64,000 bases of DNA from Sideroxyarcus emersonii (GCF_021654335.1 NZ_AP023423.1:1177001-1241000); one strand, 5' to 3'; positions 44,416 through 57,332 are shown, numbered from the stretch's first letter. Notes: generated by a model from the sequence alone, not told the origin. Made by a program: numbers and translations.

Positions 44416-45054
44416 ATGGCGAGTTTGGATCTGCAGGAACAGGAACAGGTGGAAGCGCTCAAGGCCTGGTGGAAAGAGAACGGCAAATGGGTGATCGGCG
44501 TCCTGGTGGTCGGGGTACTCGGCTTTGCGGGCGTCAGTTACTGGAAGGGTTACCAGGCCAAACAGGCTGCCGCAGCGGCGCTGTTGTATGCCGAAGTCGA
44601 GAAGCAAGTCGCCAGCAACGATGCAAAGCGCATCGGCGATGCCGCGGATGCCCTGGCCAGCCGTTACGGCAGCAGTGCCTATGCATCGCGTGCGCAGCTG
44701 CTGGCCGCGCAGGCGAGCTTGCAGGCACGAGATGTCGCGCATGCCAAGGTCCAGCTGCAGTGGGTGATAGAGCATGCGGGCGAGGCCACCCTGCAGGATA
44801 CGGCCCGCCTGAAGCTGGCCAGCGTCTTGCTGGACGAAAAGCAATATGACGAGGCGCTCAAGCAGCTCGATGCCGCGCATCCCGAGTCCTTCACCGGTCT
44901 GTATGCCGACCTCCGTGGCGATGTATTGAGCGCGCAGGGCAAGACTGCGGAAGCGCGTGCAGCCTACCAGCAGGCCTACGACAAGACCGACGCCAACAGC
45001 ATGTATCGCAACCTGATCCAGTTGAAGATGGACGGCCTGGGTAGCACAAAATGA
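44416..45054 (+). CDS. yfgM: YfgM-family periplasmic chaperone-like TPR protein
   Basis: A 212 aa inner-membrane protein with a short cytoplasmic segment (DLQEQEQVEALKAWWKENGKW), one membrane helix near 27-47 and a periplasmic TPR domain. YfgM works with PpiD at the SecYEG translocon in E. coli. ATG 44416 has better spacing from GAGGG than ATG 44410. It lies between hisS and bamB, the conserved arrangement, overlapping bamB by 4 bases. Confidence 0.9.
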   Translation: MASLDLQEQEQVEALKAWWKENGKWVIGVLVVGVLGFAGVSYWKGYQAKQAAAAALLYAEVEKQVASNDAKRIGDAADALASRYGSSAYASRAQLLAAQASLQARDVAHAKVQLQWVIEHAGEATLQDTARLKLASVLLDEKQYDEALKQLDAAHPESFTGLYADLRGDVLSAQGKTAEARAAYQQAYDKTDANSMYRNLIQLKMDGLGSTK

Positions 45055-46181
45055 GATTGATCCGTCAATTCGCCGCGCTGGTGCTGTCTGCGATGCTGGT
45101 TGCCTGCGGCAGCGACAAGCCGGGCATCAAGCCTGCCGGTTTGGTGGATTTCAAGTCCAGTGCCAGCATCGAGGTGCGATGGAATGCCAGCGTCGGCGAG
45201 GCGGGGATGAGCATACTGTCCCCCGCGGTGACGCGCGAGGCCGTGTTTGCGGCGAATGCAAAGGGCGACCTGTATCGTTTCGACCGCAATAACGGCAAGC
45301 AGCAGTGGCGCATCAATAGCGGCTTCCCCATTACCGGCGGTGTGGGGGCGGGCGAGGGGCTGGTATTGGTCGGCGGCGAGAAAGGCCAGTTGGCGGCATT
45401 CGATGCGGACAGCGGCAAACCGCTATGGCAGGTGAAAGTGTCGAGCGATGTGCTGAGCGCGCCGAGGGTCGCCGATGGCATCGTGGTGGTGCGCACCGGC
45501 AATCAGCGCATCACCGGCCTGAGCGCAAAAGACGGCAGCCGCCTGTGGCTGTATGAACGTTCCACGCCGACGCTCATCGTGCGCAGCTATGCCAGCGTGG
45601 TGATCCAGAATGGCCTGGTATATGCCGGCTTTGCCGCGGGCAAATTGGCCGCGATCGGACTCAAGAACGGCGTGGTGGTTTGGGAATCCTCGGTTTCGCA
45701 GCCTCGCGGCAGCACCGAGCTGGAGCGAATCAGCGATATCACCAGCCTGCCGGTGGTGGATGACTCGCAGGTTTGCGCCGTCGCATTCCAGGGACGCCTT
45801 GCCTGTTTCGATGCGGTGCAGGGCGGCACACTGTGGACGCGCGACCTGTCCAGCGACAAGGGATTGGCGCTTTCGGGCAAGATGCTGTACCTGACCGATA
45901 CCGACAGCAACATACTGGCGCTGGACAAGGGCAGCGGTGCTGCGATGTGGAAGAACGACCAGTTGCTGATGCGCAGCGCGACCGCGGGTTTCGCACTTGA
46001 CGACTACCTGGTGGTGGGAGACTTTGAAGGCTACCTGCATGTGCTGAAGATCGAGGACGGCAGCTTTGTCGCGCGGCGCAAAACCGATGGCAGTGCCATC
46101 CTGAGCGCGCCCGTCACCCTGGGCGACGGTGCTCTGGTGCAGACCAGCGGCGGCGAACTGTACTCCATTACCATCCACTGA
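45051..46181 (+). CDS. bamB: Outer membrane assembly lipoprotein BamB
   Basis: BamB is a beta-propeller lipoprotein of the BAM complex that inserts outer-membrane proteins. The 376 aa protein has a signal peptide with lipobox LVAC (Cys near 19) followed by PQQ-like repeats with the recurring pattern AxDxxxGxxxW, e.g. AFDADSGKPLWQVKV and CFDAVQGGTLWTRDL. It overlaps yfgM and is followed by der after 9 bases. Confidence 0.94.
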   Translation: MRLIRQFAALVLSAMLVACGSDKPGIKPAGLVDFKSSASIEVRWNASVGEAGMSILSPAVTREAVFAANAKGDLYRFDRNNGKQQWRINSGFPITGGVGAGEGLVLVGGEKGQLAAFDADSGKPLWQVKVSSDVLSAPRVADGIVVVRTGNQRITGLSAKDGSRLWLYERSTPTLIVRSYASVVIQNGLVYAGFAAGKLAAIGLKNGVVVWESSVSQPRGSTELERISDITSLPVVDDSQVCAVAFQGRLACFDAVQGGTLWTRDLSSDKGLALSGKMLYLTDTDSNILALDKGSGAAMWKNDQLLMRSATAGFALDDYLVVGDFEGYLHVLKIEDGSFVARRKTDGSAILSAPVTLGDGALVQTSGGELYSITIH

Positions 46182-46190
46182 CCCGACTCC

Positions 46191-47588
46191 ATGCTGCCTA
46201 CACTTGTCCTTGTCGGTCGTCCCAACGTCGGCAAATCCACTTTGTTCAACCGCCTGACGCGCAGCCGGGATGCGCTGGTCGCCGATCTGCCGGGATTGAC
46301 GCGGGACCGCCATTATGGCCGCGGGCGCGTCGGCGAACGGCCTTACCTGGTGGTCGATACGGGCGGCCTGGAGCCGGTCGCCAAGGAAGGCATCCTGCAT
46401 GAGATGGCCAAGCAGACGCGGCAGGCGGTGGACGAAGCCGACCTGGTACTGTTCATCGTCGACGGACGCGACGGCCTGACGCCGCAAGACCGTATTATCG
46501 CCACGCAGCTGCGCAAGACCGGCCGGCCGGTGATGTTGCTGGTGAACAAGGCCGAGGGCATGCAGCGTTCCCGCGTCACCATGGATTTCCATGAGCTTGG
46601 CATGGGCGAACCCATCCCCATTTCGTCTGCGCACGGTGACAATGTCGCCGAAATGATCGAGGTTGCGCTGGACGAGTTGCCCGCAGCGGCAGCGGAGGTC
46701 GAGGAGAAATCCGATCACCCCAAGCTGGCTATCGTCGGACGTCCCAACGTGGGCAAATCGACCCTGGTCAACGCCATCCTCGGCGAAGAGCGCGTCATCG
46801 CCTTCGACCAGCCCGGCACCACGCGCGATTCCATCTATATCGATTTCGAACGTGGCGGCAAGCAATACACCATCATCGACACTGCCGGGGTGCGGCGACG
46901 CGGCAAGATCGACGAAGCCATCGAGAAGTTTTCGGTGGTAAAGACGCTGCAGGCCATCGAGGACGCCAACGTGGTGGTGCTGGTGGTGGACGCGCGCGAC
47001 CAGATCACCGAACAGGATGCGCACCTCGCCGATTTCGTGCTGCAAGCCGGACGTGCGCTGGTACTGGCCGTGAACAAGTGGGACGGCCTGGACGAATACA
47101 AGCGGGATACGGCCAAACGCGACATCGAGCGCAAGTTGCATTTCCTGAGTTTCGCCAAGCATCATTTCATCTCGGCATTGAACGGCACCGGTGTCGATGC
47201 ATTGCTGAAATCGGTGAACCAGGCCTATGCTGCTGCAATGGCCAAACTGCCTACGCCGCAACTGACACGGGTGCTGGAGGAGGCGATGCAGAAACAGCAA
47301 CCGCCGCGATCCGGCTCTTTCCGCCCCAAGATGCGTTATGCGCACCAGGGCGGCAGCAATCCGCCTCTCATCATCATCCACGGCAGCGCACTGGAGAAGA
47401 TCCCCGACAGCTATAGCCGCTATCTGGAGAAGACTTTCTGCGACGCATTCAAGCTGCAGGGCACGCCCCTGCGCATCGAATACAAATCCGGCAAGAATCC
47501 CTTTGCGGATAAGAAACATGTGCTTACTGAGAGCGAACAGCGTGCTGCGCACCGCGCCCGTATCCGGGGGCGCAGGTTGTACGGTTAG
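46191..47588 (+). CDS. der: GTPase Der (EngA)
   Basis: Der is an essential double GTPase for 50S ribosome assembly. The 465 aa protein has two G domains, each with [11 protein letters not shown] (near 7-17 and 184-194), [16 protein letters not shown] switches and NKxD-type motifs (VNKAEG, VNKWDG), and a C-terminal KH-like domain. The first NKxD is NKAE, as in many Der proteins. Confidence 0.97.
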   Translation: MLPTLVLVGRPNVGKSTLFNRLTRSRDALVADLPGLTRDRHYGRGRVGERPYLVVDTGGLEPVAKEGILHEMAKQTRQAVDEADLVLFIVDGRDGLTPQDRIIATQLRKTGRPVMLLVNKAEGMQRSRVTMDFHELGMGEPIPISSAHGDNVAEMIEVALDELPAAAAEVEEKSDHPKLAIVGRPNVGKSTLVNAILGEERVIAFDQPGTTRDSIYIDFERGGKQYTIIDTAGVRRRGKIDEAIEKFSVVKTLQAIEDANVVVLVVDARDQITEQDAHLADFVLQAGRALVLAVNKWDGLDEYKRDTAKRDIERKLHFLSFAKHHFISALNGTGVDALLKSVNQAYAAAMAKLPTPQLTRVLEEAMQKQQPPRSGSFRPKMRYAHQGGSNPPLIIIHGSALEKIPDSYSRYLEKTFCDAFKLQGTPLRIEYKSGKNPFADKKHVLTESEQRAAHRARIRGRRLYG

Positions 47589-47670
47589 CCCCCGTTCCTT
47601 GGCTCAAGAAATGGCGTTTGGTGCCGCAATAGCATTCAAGCAGGCCGGGTTCATGATGCAGGAGGAAAAA

Positions 47671-47808
47671 ATGGGATCCTTGTTGTTTGGAATGCTTGTT
47701 GCGCCGGTTTTGACCTTGTCCCTGTTCGCCGCCATGACAGGTGCGGTACCTGCCGGATTGCGGGTGGCGACGGCGAGAACCAAACCTGCGCGCAGGAACA
47801 GGGGTTAA
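47671..47808 (+). CDS. Small membrane peptide between der and hfq
   Basis: A 45-residue frame begins at ATG 47671 behind GGAGG at 47661-47665. It encodes a hydrophobic helix (about 3-28) followed by a basic tail with [12 protein letters not shown], a positive-inside pattern for an inner-membrane peptide. ATGs at 47653 and 47656 are in other or the same frame but lack the ribosome-binding site. No homologue is recognised. The ribosome-binding site is the main support. Confidence 0.45.
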   Translation: MGSLLFGMLVAPVLTLSLFAAMTGAVPAGLRVATARTKPARRNRG

Positions 47809-47881
47809 TGGCTCCGCGCTCTTCCGTATCGACGGGTTTTCCAGTACAGTAACCGCCCCGAGAACAACAAGAGCGGACATC

Positions 47882-48112
47882 ATGAGTGCAAAAGGGCAAC
47901 AATTACAAGACCCGTTCCTGAACGCGCTGCGTAAGGAGCATGTGCAGGTCGCCATCTATCTGGTCAATGGCATCAAGCTGCAAGGCCAGGTCGAGTCGTT
48001 CGATCAATATGTGGTGCTGCTGAAGAACACCGTCACCCAGATGGTCTATAAGCACGCCATCTCCACCATCGTTCCCGCACGCGCCATTACCATTCCTTTC
48101 GACGCCGAGTGA
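47882..48112 (+). CDS. hfq: RNA chaperone Hfq
   Basis: Hfq forms hexameric rings that pair small RNAs with mRNAs. The 76 aa protein has the full Sm1 and Sm2 motifs: [20 protein letters not shown] and [11 protein letters not shown]. It is short, lacking the long disordered C-terminus of enterobacterial Hfq. Its stop and the hflX start share one base (TGATG), so the two are coupled. Confidence 0.97.
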   Translation: MSAKGQQLQDPFLNALRKEHVQVAIYLVNGIKLQGQVESFDQYVVLLKNTVTQMVYKHAISTIVPARAITIPFDAE

Positions 48113-49254
48113 TGTCTGAGTCTACGACTACCGCCAACACGGCGGTGTTGGTCAGTCTCGATTTTGGCGCCCCAGATTACGCAGAAAGCCTGGAAGAGTT
48201 ACGTCTGCTGGCAGAAAGTGCCGGAGTGCGTACGCTCGCGCTGGTTGAAGGCAAACGCCAGCGCCCCGATCCATCGACCTATGCCGGCAGCGGCAAGGTG
48301 GAGGAGATCGCGGCCCTGGTCGAGGAGCTGGAAGCGCCGCTGGTCATCTTCAACCACGACCTGTCCCCGGCGCAGATGCGCAACCTCACTGCCAAAATAC
48401 AGACGCGGGTGATCGACCGCACCATGCTGATCCTGGACATCTTCGCGCTGCGCGCACAAAGCCATGAAGGCAAGGTGCAGGTGGAGTTGGCGCAGCTCAA
48501 ATACCTGTCCACCCGCCTGGTGGGCATGAACATGGACATGGGGCAGCAGAAATTCGCCGTGGGCGCGCGCGGGCCGGGCGAAACGCAGCTCGAACTGGAC
48601 CGGCGCAAGCTGGATCGGCGCGTACACCTGCTCAACGAGCGGCTGAAGCAGCTCAAGCGCCACCGGGAGGTGCAGCGCAAGGCGCGCAATCGTGCCGATG
48701 TGATGTCCGTATCCATCGTCGGTTATACCAATGCGGGCAAATCCACCTTGTTCAACCGCCTCACCAATGCCAACGTGTATGTCGCCAACCAGCTGTTCGC
48801 GACGCTGGATACCACGGCGCGCAGGATATTCCTGGAAGGCGACAGTGCCCGGCAAGTGGTGCTGTCCGATACCGTCGGCTTCATCCGCCACCTGCCGCAC
48901 GGGCTGGTGGCGGCTTTCCGCAGTACGCTGGAGGAGACGGCGCAGGCCGACCTGCTGCTGCATGTGGTGGATGTGAACAGTCCGGAACGCCACGACCAGA
49001 TGGCCGAGGTGAACAAGGTGTTGGCGGAGATCGGGGCGCAGCACATCCCGCAGATCGTGATCTACAACAAGATCGATCTGCAAGGCCTGGAAGCGGGCGT
49101 GAAGCGCAATGAATATGGTAAAATTGCCAGCATTCATTTGAGCGCCAGAACCGGTGCAGGTCTGGCCGATCTGCGGGCCGCGCTGGCCGAAGTGCGCGAT
49201 GCGCCCGTGGCGGAAGCGAAAGTGGAAGAGTGGCATCCCCTGAACGACAACTGA
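48112..49254 (+). CDS. hflX: Ribosome-associated GTPase HflX
   Basis: HflX splits stalled 70S ribosomes in stress. The 380 aa protein has the N-terminal HflX domain with AGSGKVEEIAALV, the middle GPGETQLELDRRKLDRRV linker, and a G domain with GYTNAGKSTLFN near 204-215, DTVGFI and NKID. ATG 48112 overlaps the hfq stop; GTG 48109 is also in frame. hfq-hflX-hflK-hflC is the standard order. Confidence 0.96.
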   Translation: MSESTTTANTAVLVSLDFGAPDYAESLEELRLLAESAGVRTLALVEGKRQRPDPSTYAGSGKVEEIAALVEELEAPLVIFNHDLSPAQMRNLTAKIQTRVIDRTMLILDIFALRAQSHEGKVQVELAQLKYLSTRLVGMNMDMGQQKFAVGARGPGETQLELDRRKLDRRVHLLNERLKQLKRHREVQRKARNRADVMSVSIVGYTNAGKSTLFNRLTNANVYVANQLFATLDTTARRIFLEGDSARQVVLSDTVGFIRHLPHGLVAAFRSTLEETAQADLLLHVVDVNSPERHDQMAEVNKVLAEIGAQHIPQIVIYNKIDLQGLEAGVKRNEYGKIASIHLSARTGAGLADLRAALAEVRDAPVAEAKVEEWHPLNDN

Positions 49255-49276
49255 TTTGATCTAAAGGTAACAGACT

Positions 49277-50464
49277 ATGGGATTGAACGACCCACAATGG
49301 GGCAACAAGAACAGCGGCGGTCCTCCCGATCTCGAGGAGATGATGCGCAAATTTAACCGCAAGATAGAGTCGCTGTTCGGCAGGTCTGGCGGCGGCTCAC
49401 CCAAGGGCGGCGGCAGCCAGCCTGCGGGGGGCATGGGCAGCGGTATCGGCCTGATCGTGCTGATTGTGGCATTGATCTGGATCGCCAGCGGTTTCTACAT
49501 TGTGGATGCCAGCCAGCGCGGCGTGGTATTGCGATTCGGCAAGCAGGTCGAGATCACGGATGCCGGTCCGCGCTGGCACTTTCCCTATCCGATCGAAACG
49601 GTGGAAGTGGTCAACCTGAGCCAGGTGCGCACGGTCGAGGTCGGCTATCGCGACAACGAGAAGAACAAGATGCTTAAAGAATCCCTGATGCTGACGGATG
49701 ACGAGAACATCATCGATATCCAGTTCGCAGTGCAATACTTCCTCAAGGATCCGGCCGAATACCTGTTCAACAACCGCATGGCGGACGACAAGGAAACGGT
49801 CCGCCAAGTCGCCGAGACCGCCATCCGCGAGGTCGTGGGGCGAAGCAAGATGGACTTTGTACTGTATGAAGGGCGCGAGCAGATCGCAGCCTCCACCACC
49901 AAGCTGATCCAGGATATCCTGGATCGCTACAAGTCCGGCATCATCGTCAGCAAGGTCACCATGCGCAATGCGCAACCGCCAGAGCAGGTTCAGGCTGCGT
50001 TCGACGATGCGGTTAAAGCCAGCCAGGACAGGGAGCGGCAGAAGAACGAAGGCCAGGCCTACGCCAATGACGTCGTGCCCAGAGCCAAGGGAGCGGCAGC
50101 ACGCCTGATGCAAGAGGCAGATGGCTACAAGCAGCGCGTGGTCGCCAATGCGGAAGGTGATGCCAGCCGTTTCAAGCAGATCCTGGTCGAGTATGAAAAG
50201 GCGCCGCAAGTGACGCGCGAGCGCATGTACCAGGACATGAAGCAGCAGATACTGACCAGTACCAGCAAGGTCCTGGTGGACCAGAAGAGCGGCGGCGGCA
50301 ACCTCTTGTACCTGCCCCTGGACAAGCTGATCCAGAGTACCAATCCCGGCGCTGATGCGCCGCCTGCGGCAAAGACAGCGGAACAGCTGGCTGTGCCGGC
50401 GGAGGCTGCGCCGGCGCCGCGTGTGCGCGAATCGCTGTTCGGCCGCGAAAGGGAGGCCCGCTGA
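49277..50464 (+). CDS. hflK: FtsH protease modulator HflK
   Basis: HflK with HflC forms a membrane assembly around the FtsH protease. The 395 aa protein has a Gly/Ser-rich N-terminus, one membrane helix near 56-76, and an SPFH/band 7 domain beginning IVDASQRGVVLRFGKQVE. The coiled-coil region (about 230-310) and a Pro/Ala-rich tail follow. AAAGGTAAC precedes the ATG. Its stop shares a base with hflC. Confidence 0.95.
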   Translation: MGLNDPQWGNKNSGGPPDLEEMMRKFNRKIESLFGRSGGGSPKGGGSQPAGGMGSGIGLIVLIVALIWIASGFYIVDASQRGVVLRFGKQVEITDAGPRWHFPYPIETVEVVNLSQVRTVEVGYRDNEKNKMLKESLMLTDDENIIDIQFAVQYFLKDPAEYLFNNRMADDKETVRQVAETAIREVVGRSKMDFVLYEGREQIAASTTKLIQDILDRYKSGIIVSKVTMRNAQPPEQVQAAFDDAVKASQDRERQKNEGQAYANDVVPRAKGAAARLMQEADGYKQRVVANAEGDASRFKQILVEYEKAPQVTRERMYQDMKQQILTSTSKVLVDQKSGGGNLLYLPLDKLIQSTNPGADAPPAAKTAEQLAVPAEAAPAPRVRESLFGREREAR

Positions 50465-51342
50465 TGAAACTGAATATGACAAATTTCCTGGTAGGGGCCG
50501 TGGTTGCATTGATCCTGGCCAGCATGAGTATCTTCATCGTCGATCAGCGGCAGACCGCCATCGTGTTCCAGCTGGGCGAAGTGGTGCGCGTGGAAACCGC
50601 GCCCGGGATCAAATTCAAGGTGCCGCTGCTGCAGAACGTGCGCTTCTTCGATTCGCGCATCCTGACCCTGGATAGCGACGATCCGGAGCGTTTCATCACG
50701 GCCGAGAAAAAGAATGTACTGGTGGATTCCTTCATCAAGTGGCGCATCATCGACGTGAAGCAGTACTACATCAGCGTCGGGGGGGATGAGGCGCGTGCGC
50801 AGACGCGTTTGACTCAGACCGTGAATTCCACGCTGCGCGAAGAGTTCGGCAAGCGCACCATCCATGAGGTTGTGTCCGGCAAGCGCGAAGAGTTGATGCG
50901 CGTGGTGCAGGAGAAGACCGATGTGGACGCACGCAAGATCGGTGTGGAGGTGCTGGATGTGCGCCTGAAGCGCGTCGATTTCCCGAACACCATCAGCGAC
51001 TCCATCTATAGCCGCATGGAAGCGGAGCGCAAGCGGGTTGCCAACGAGTTGCGTGCGACCGGCAATGCCGAGAGCGAGAAGATCCGTGCCGATGCCGACC
51101 GGCAGCGCGAAGTGATCCTGGCGCAGGCCTATCGCGATGCGCAGAAGATCAAGGGCGAGGGCGATGCCAGGGCATCTGCGCTGTACGCCGCAGCATTCGG
51201 GCGCAACCCGGAGTTCTATGCCTTCTATCGCAGCCTGGATGTGTACAAGCAGGGCTTCAAGAACAAGAGCGACGTGATGGTGCTGGATGCCGGTTCGCCG
51301 TTCTTCAAGTATCTGAAAGGCTCCGGCAGGGACGGCAAATAG
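50464..51342 (+). CDS. hflC: FtsH protease modulator HflC
   Basis: Partner of HflK. The 292 aa protein has a membrane helix near 7-25, then an SPFH domain starting FIVDQRQTAIVFQLGEVVRV, and the conserved RMEAERKRVANELRATG and QREVILAQAYRDAQKIKGEGDA-type helix (partly shown). Its C-terminus ends with SPFFKYLKG, typical of HflC. Confidence 0.96.
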   Translation: MKLNMTNFLVGAVVALILASMSIFIVDQRQTAIVFQLGEVVRVETAPGIKFKVPLLQNVRFFDSRILTLDSDDPERFITAEKKNVLVDSFIKWRIIDVKQYYISVGGDEARAQTRLTQTVNSTLREEFGKRTIHEVVSGKREELMRVVQEKTDVDARKIGVEVLDVRLKRVDFPNTISDSIYSRMEAERKRVANELRATGNAESEKIRADADRQREVILAQAYRDAQKIKGEGDARASALYAAAFGRNPEFYAFYRSLDVYKQGFKNKSDVMVLDAGSPFFKYLKGSGRDGK

Positions 51343-51348
51343 GATCGC

Positions 51349-51530
51349 ATGGTCGACTATTGGCTGACGGCATTGGGTTTGATGTTGGTGCTGGAGGGGA
51401 TCATGCCGTTCCTGTTTCCTTCCTCCTGGCGCGATACGCTGCGCAAAGCGTCGCAATTCCATGACGGGCAGGCCCGCTTCATCGGACTGACGCTGATGTT
51501 GAGCGGCTTGTTGCTGATTTACTGGATAAA

Positions 51531-51534
<4 letters not shown>
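51349..51534 (+). CDS. DUF2065 family membrane protein
   Basis: A 61 aa protein with two hydrophobic helices (about 5-25 and 43-59) joined by a polar loop with FPSSWRDTLRKASQF. This is the DUF2065/YjeT type, conserved after hflC in beta- and gammaproteobacteria. AGGATC precedes the start, and its stop overlaps the hisZ start. Function unknown. Confidence 0.85.
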
Positions 51535-54030
<2,496 letters not shown>

Positions 54031-54056
54031 TCTGGTGATACTGACGCAAAGAACGG

Positions 54057-54090
54057 ACACGCATCGTTACACCGATGCGTGTTTTTGTTT
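54057..54090 (+). terminator. Terminator after purA
   Basis: A 10-bp perfect stem ACACGCATCG/CGATGCGTGT (54057-54066 with 54073-54082) and a 6-base loop are followed by TTTTTGTTT. It ends the long hfq-to-purA run before tRNA-Leu and rnr. Confidence 0.9.
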
Positions 54091-54144
54091 AAAAGGGGTA
54101 GATGCCAAAGAAAATGGCCCGCTTGCGCGAGCCATTGTGTATCT

Positions 54145-54231
54145 TGGTGCCCAGGAGAAGACTCGAACTTCCACAGTGTTGCCACCGCTAGGACCTGAAC
54201 CTAGTGCGTCTACCAATTCCGCCACCTGGGC
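54145..54231 (-). tRNA. tRNA-Leu (anticodon CAG)
   Basis: On the minus strand an 87-base class II tRNA folds cleanly: acceptor GCCCAGG/CCTGGGC with the 3' CCA encoded, the D arm around GGTAGACGC, anticodon stem CTAGG/CCTAG with loop TTCAGGT (anticodon CAG, reading CUG), a long variable arm of the leucine type, and T loop TTCGAGT. It lies between purA and rnr, both on the other strand. Confidence 0.95.
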
Positions 54232-54249
54232 ATTGCTTCGAGGGTGCGC

Positions 54250-54278
54250 ACTTTAATTGCTATAGGAATTTGTGTCAA
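54250..54278 (-). promoter_or_regulatory. Promoter of tRNA-Leu
   Basis: On the minus strand a perfect TTGACA (54273-54278) is followed by exactly 17 bases and TAAAGT (54250-54255). A GCGC-rich discriminator follows, as in promoters of stable RNA genes under stringent control. The -35 box covers the start codon region of the divergent rnr gene. Confidence 0.75.
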
Positions 54279-56578
54279 TGACGAAAAAGAAAAAAAATAT
54301 CCGCGAACTCGACCCGTTTCTGGAACGGGAACGCGAACAGTACGAACATCCGCTCCCCAGCCGGGAATATATCCTGCAGGTGCTGGCCGAAAAAGGGGTG
54401 CCGATCGAGCAGGACGAGCTGTGCAGCCTGCTGCAGATAGAGCACCACGAGGAGGAGCTGTTCCTGCGCCGCCTGCGCGCGATGGAGCGCGACGGCCAGA
54501 TCATGCGCAACCGCAAGCGTGCCATCTGCGTGGTGGACAAGCTCGACCTGATCAAGGGCAAGGTGCAGGGCCATCCCGACGGTTTCGGCTTCCTGATCCC
54601 GGACGACGGCAGCCCGGACCTGGTGCTGAGCGCCAAGGAGATGCACAAGGCGCTGCATGGCGATACGGTGATGGCAAGGGTAGGCGGCGAAGACAGACGC
54701 GGCCGCCGCGAGGCCAGTATCGTCGAGGTGCTGGAATGCGCCAATACCCGCGTGGTTGGCCGCCTGTATGAAGAACATGGCATCCAGTTTGTGGTGGCCG
54801 AGAACCGGCGCATCAGCCAGGACATTCTGGTCGCGCCCGGGGCGTCCGGCGGGGCCAAAACAGGGCAGGTGGTGATCCTCGAGATATTGCAGCAGCCTTC
54901 CAAGCATGCGCAGCCGATCGGCCGTATCGTCGAGGTGCTGGGCAACTATGCCGATCCCGGCATGGAGATCGAGATCGCCTTGCGCAAGCACGATCTGCCC
55001 AACGAATTTCCGCACGAGGCGAAAAAGCAGGCCGAAGCCTTCTCGCCAGAAGTGAAGCCGTCCGATTACGCCGGACGCGAGAGTGTGGTCAAGCTGCCGC
55101 TGGTGACCATCGACGGCGAAACGGCACGGGATTTCGACGATGCGGTGTATTGTGAACCGAACGGCAAGGGTTTCCGCCTGGTGGTGGCGATTGCCGACGT
55201 CAGCTCCTATGTGCAGTCCGGCGATGCGCTGGACAAGGAAGCGATCAACCGCGGCAACTCGGTGTATTTCCCGCGCCGCGTCATCCCGATGCTGCCGGAG
55301 GAACTTTCCAATGGCTTGTGCTCGCTGAATCCCAATGTCGAGCGCCTGTGCATGGTGTGCGACATGCAGATCTCTGCTTCCGGCGATATCCTGCAGCATC
55401 GCTTCTACCCGTCCGTGATGTTCTCGCATGCGCGCCTGACCTATACCCAGGTCGCCGACATGCTGGCCAATCCACAGGGCGAGAATGCACAGAAATATGC
55501 GGAAGTGCTGCCGCACATCAACAACCTGTACAAGCTGTTCCAGACCTTGCTGCAGGCACGCGAGAAGCGCGGAGCCATCGATTTCGAAACGGTCGAGACG
55601 CAGATGATATTCAACGACCAGGGCAAGATCGAGAAGATCGTGCCGGTGATCCGCAACGATGCGCACAAACTGATCGAAGAGTGCATGCTGGCGGCCAACG
55701 TCTGTGCGGCGGCGTTCCTGAAAGAGCATAACCATCCGGTGCTGTACCGCATCCATGAGGGGCCGACGCCGGAGAAGCTGGAGGCGGTGCGCGAATTCCT
55801 CAAGGAGTTCGGCCTGCAACTGGGCGGCGGAGACGACCCGCAGGCAGCCGACTATTCCAAGCTGCTCAAGCAGATCAAATCCCGACCCGATGCCGGGCTG
55901 CTGCAGACCGTGATGCTGCGCTCGCTGCGTCAGGCCGTGTATGCGCCGGAGAATGCCGGCCATTTCGGCCTTGGCTACGAGGCCTATACCCACTTCACCT
56001 CCCCGATACGGCGTTATCCGGACCTGCTGGTGCACCGCGCCATCAAGGCGGTGCTGCAAGGCAAGCAATACAAGCCGCAACTCAAGTGGGCGGAACTGGG
56101 CGTGCACTGCTCGATGACCGAGCGCCGTGCCGACGACGCCACGCGCGACGTGGAAGCCTGGCTCAAGTGTTTCTACATGCGCGACCATCTGGGCAGCGTG
56201 TTCGAGGGCACCATTTCCTCGGTCACCGGTTTCGGCCTGTTCGTGGCGCTGGACGATCTGTATGTCGAAGGCCTGGTGCATGTATCCGAACTGGGGGCCG
56301 ACTATTTCCACTTCGATCCGGCCAAGCACATGATGCTGGGAGAGCGCACCGGCAAGCGTTACCGCCTTGGCGACCGCGTGCGCGTGAAGGTGGTGCGCGT
56401 GGATATGGAAAGCACCAAGATCGATTTCGTGCTGGAAGGCGAGACCGCAAAGGTGGTGGTTGAAGGTGCCGGTCCTATCGATGTCGGCGCCTGGGGAGCG
56501 GCGCCGCCGCCGAAGAAGGCGCATAAATCGGAGAAAGCCGGAAAGAGCACCGGAAAGGCAGGCAAGCATCATGGCTGA
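54278..56578 (+). CDS. rnr: Ribonuclease R
   Basis: RNase R is a 3'-5' exoribonuclease that degrades structured RNA. The 766 aa protein has an N-terminal helix-turn-helix region, cold-shock-like domains, the RNB catalytic domain with [14 protein letters not shown] (near 281-294, the metal-binding aspartates), and an S1 domain near 625-705. A Lys/Gly-rich tail follows, typical of RNase R. Start choice is ATG 54278 or GTG 54272; AGGA at 54264-54267 is compatible with both. It overlaps rlmB by 8 bases. Confidence 0.96.
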   Translation: MTKKKKNIRELDPFLEREREQYEHPLPSREYILQVLAEKGVPIEQDELCSLLQIEHHEEELFLRRLRAMERDGQIMRNRKRAICVVDKLDLIKGKVQGHPDGFGFLIPDDGSPDLVLSAKEMHKALHGDTVMARVGGEDRRGRREASIVEVLECANTRVVGRLYEEHGIQFVVAENRRISQDILVAPGASGGAKTGQVVILEILQQPSKHAQPIGRIVEVLGNYADPGMEIEIALRKHDLPNEFPHEAKKQAEAFSPEVKPSDYAGRESVVKLPLVTIDGETARDFDDAVYCEPNGKGFRLVVAIADVSSYVQSGDALDKEAINRGNSVYFPRRVIPMLPEELSNGLCSLNPNVERLCMVCDMQISASGDILQHRFYPSVMFSHARLTYTQVADMLANPQGENAQKYAEVLPHINNLYKLFQTLLQAREKRGAIDFETVETQMIFNDQGKIEKIVPVIRNDAHKLIEECMLAANVCAAAFLKEHNHPVLYRIHEGPTPEKLEAVREFLKEFGLQLGGGDDPQAADYSKLLKQIKSRPDAGLLQTVMLRSLRQAVYAPENAGHFGLGYEAYTHFTSPIRRYPDLLVHRAIKAVLQGKQYKPQLKWAELGVHCSMTERRADDATRDVEAWLKCFYMRDHLGSVFEGTISSVTGFGLFVALDDLYVEGLVHVSELGADYFHFDPAKHMMLGERTGKRYRLGDRVRVKVVRVDMESTKIDFVLEGETAKVVVEGAGPIDVGAWGAAPPPKKAHKSEKAGKSTGKAGKHHG

Positions 56579-57314
56579 GTCGCGCATCATTCACGGTTTC
56601 CATGCCGTCACCGCGCGTATCCGCCAGAACGCAGACAGTGTGCTGGAAGTGTATGTCGATCCGCAGCGCAAGGATCCGCGCGCGCGCGACCTGCTCAAAC
56701 TGGCCGAGGCCAATGGCGTGCGCATCATCCAGGTGGACGGCAAGCGCCTCGACGGCATGGCCGGCAGTCCGCGCCATCAGGGCGTCGCGGCGCGGGTGAA
56801 TGCGGCGCAGAAAGTGCAGCACCTGGACGATGTGCTGGATACGCTGACCGAACCGGCCCTGTTGCTGGTGCTGGATGGGGTGCAGGATCCGCACAACCTG
56901 GGCGCCTGCCTGCGCAGTGCCGATGCTTTCGGCGTGCATGCCGTGATCGCGCCCAAGGATCGTGCCGTAGGCATCAATGCCACGGTGGAGAAGGTGGCTT
57001 GCGGGGCCGCACAGACGGTGCCCTATATCACGGTCACCAATCTGGCGCGTACCTTGCGCGAACTGCAGGAGCGCGATATCTGGGTCATCGGCATGGATGG
57101 CGAAGCGGAGACAAATCTGTATGATGTGCGGCATTCGGGCGCTGCGGCCTGGGTGCTGGGGGCAGAGGGCGAAGGTCTGCGCCGCCTGACCCGGGAGACT
57201 TGTGATCAGCTGGTGCGTATTCCGATGCATGGCAGCGTGGAAAGCCTGAACGTGTCGGTGAGTACCGGGGTGTGTTTGTATGAGGCAAGAAGGCAGAGGA
57301 TAGTCAAACAGTGA
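56571..57314 (+). CDS. rlmB: 23S rRNA (guanosine-2'-O-)-methyltransferase RlmB
   Basis: RlmB methylates G2251 of 23S rRNA. The 247 aa SpoU-family protein has an N-terminal RNA-binding domain ([11 protein letters not shown]), and the knot motifs [31 protein letters not shown] and [18 protein letters not shown]. It starts at ATG 56571 within the end of rnr, the usual rnr-rlmB arrangement. Confidence 0.95.
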   Translation: MAESRIIHGFHAVTARIRQNADSVLEVYVDPQRKDPRARDLLKLAEANGVRIIQVDGKRLDGMAGSPRHQGVAARVNAAQKVQHLDDVLDTLTEPALLLVLDGVQDPHNLGACLRSADAFGVHAVIAPKDRAVGINATVEKVACGAAQTVPYITVTNLARTLRELQERDIWVIGMDGEAETNLYDVRHSGAAAWVLGAEGEGLRRLTRETCDQLVRIPMHGSVESLNVSVSTGVCLYEARRQRIVKQ

Positions 57315-57332
57315 TGCGATAGGGGGATGGTG

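Noticed and set aside
45423..47552. A 709-codon minus-strand frame opposite bamB and der
   Set aside because: It crosses two well-supported genes and has no recognisable domains.
54275..56590. A 771-codon minus-strand frame opposite rnr
   Set aside because: It is a His/Gln/Arg-rich mirror of the RNase R gene, which has all family motifs. Such antisense frames are common in GC-rich DNA.
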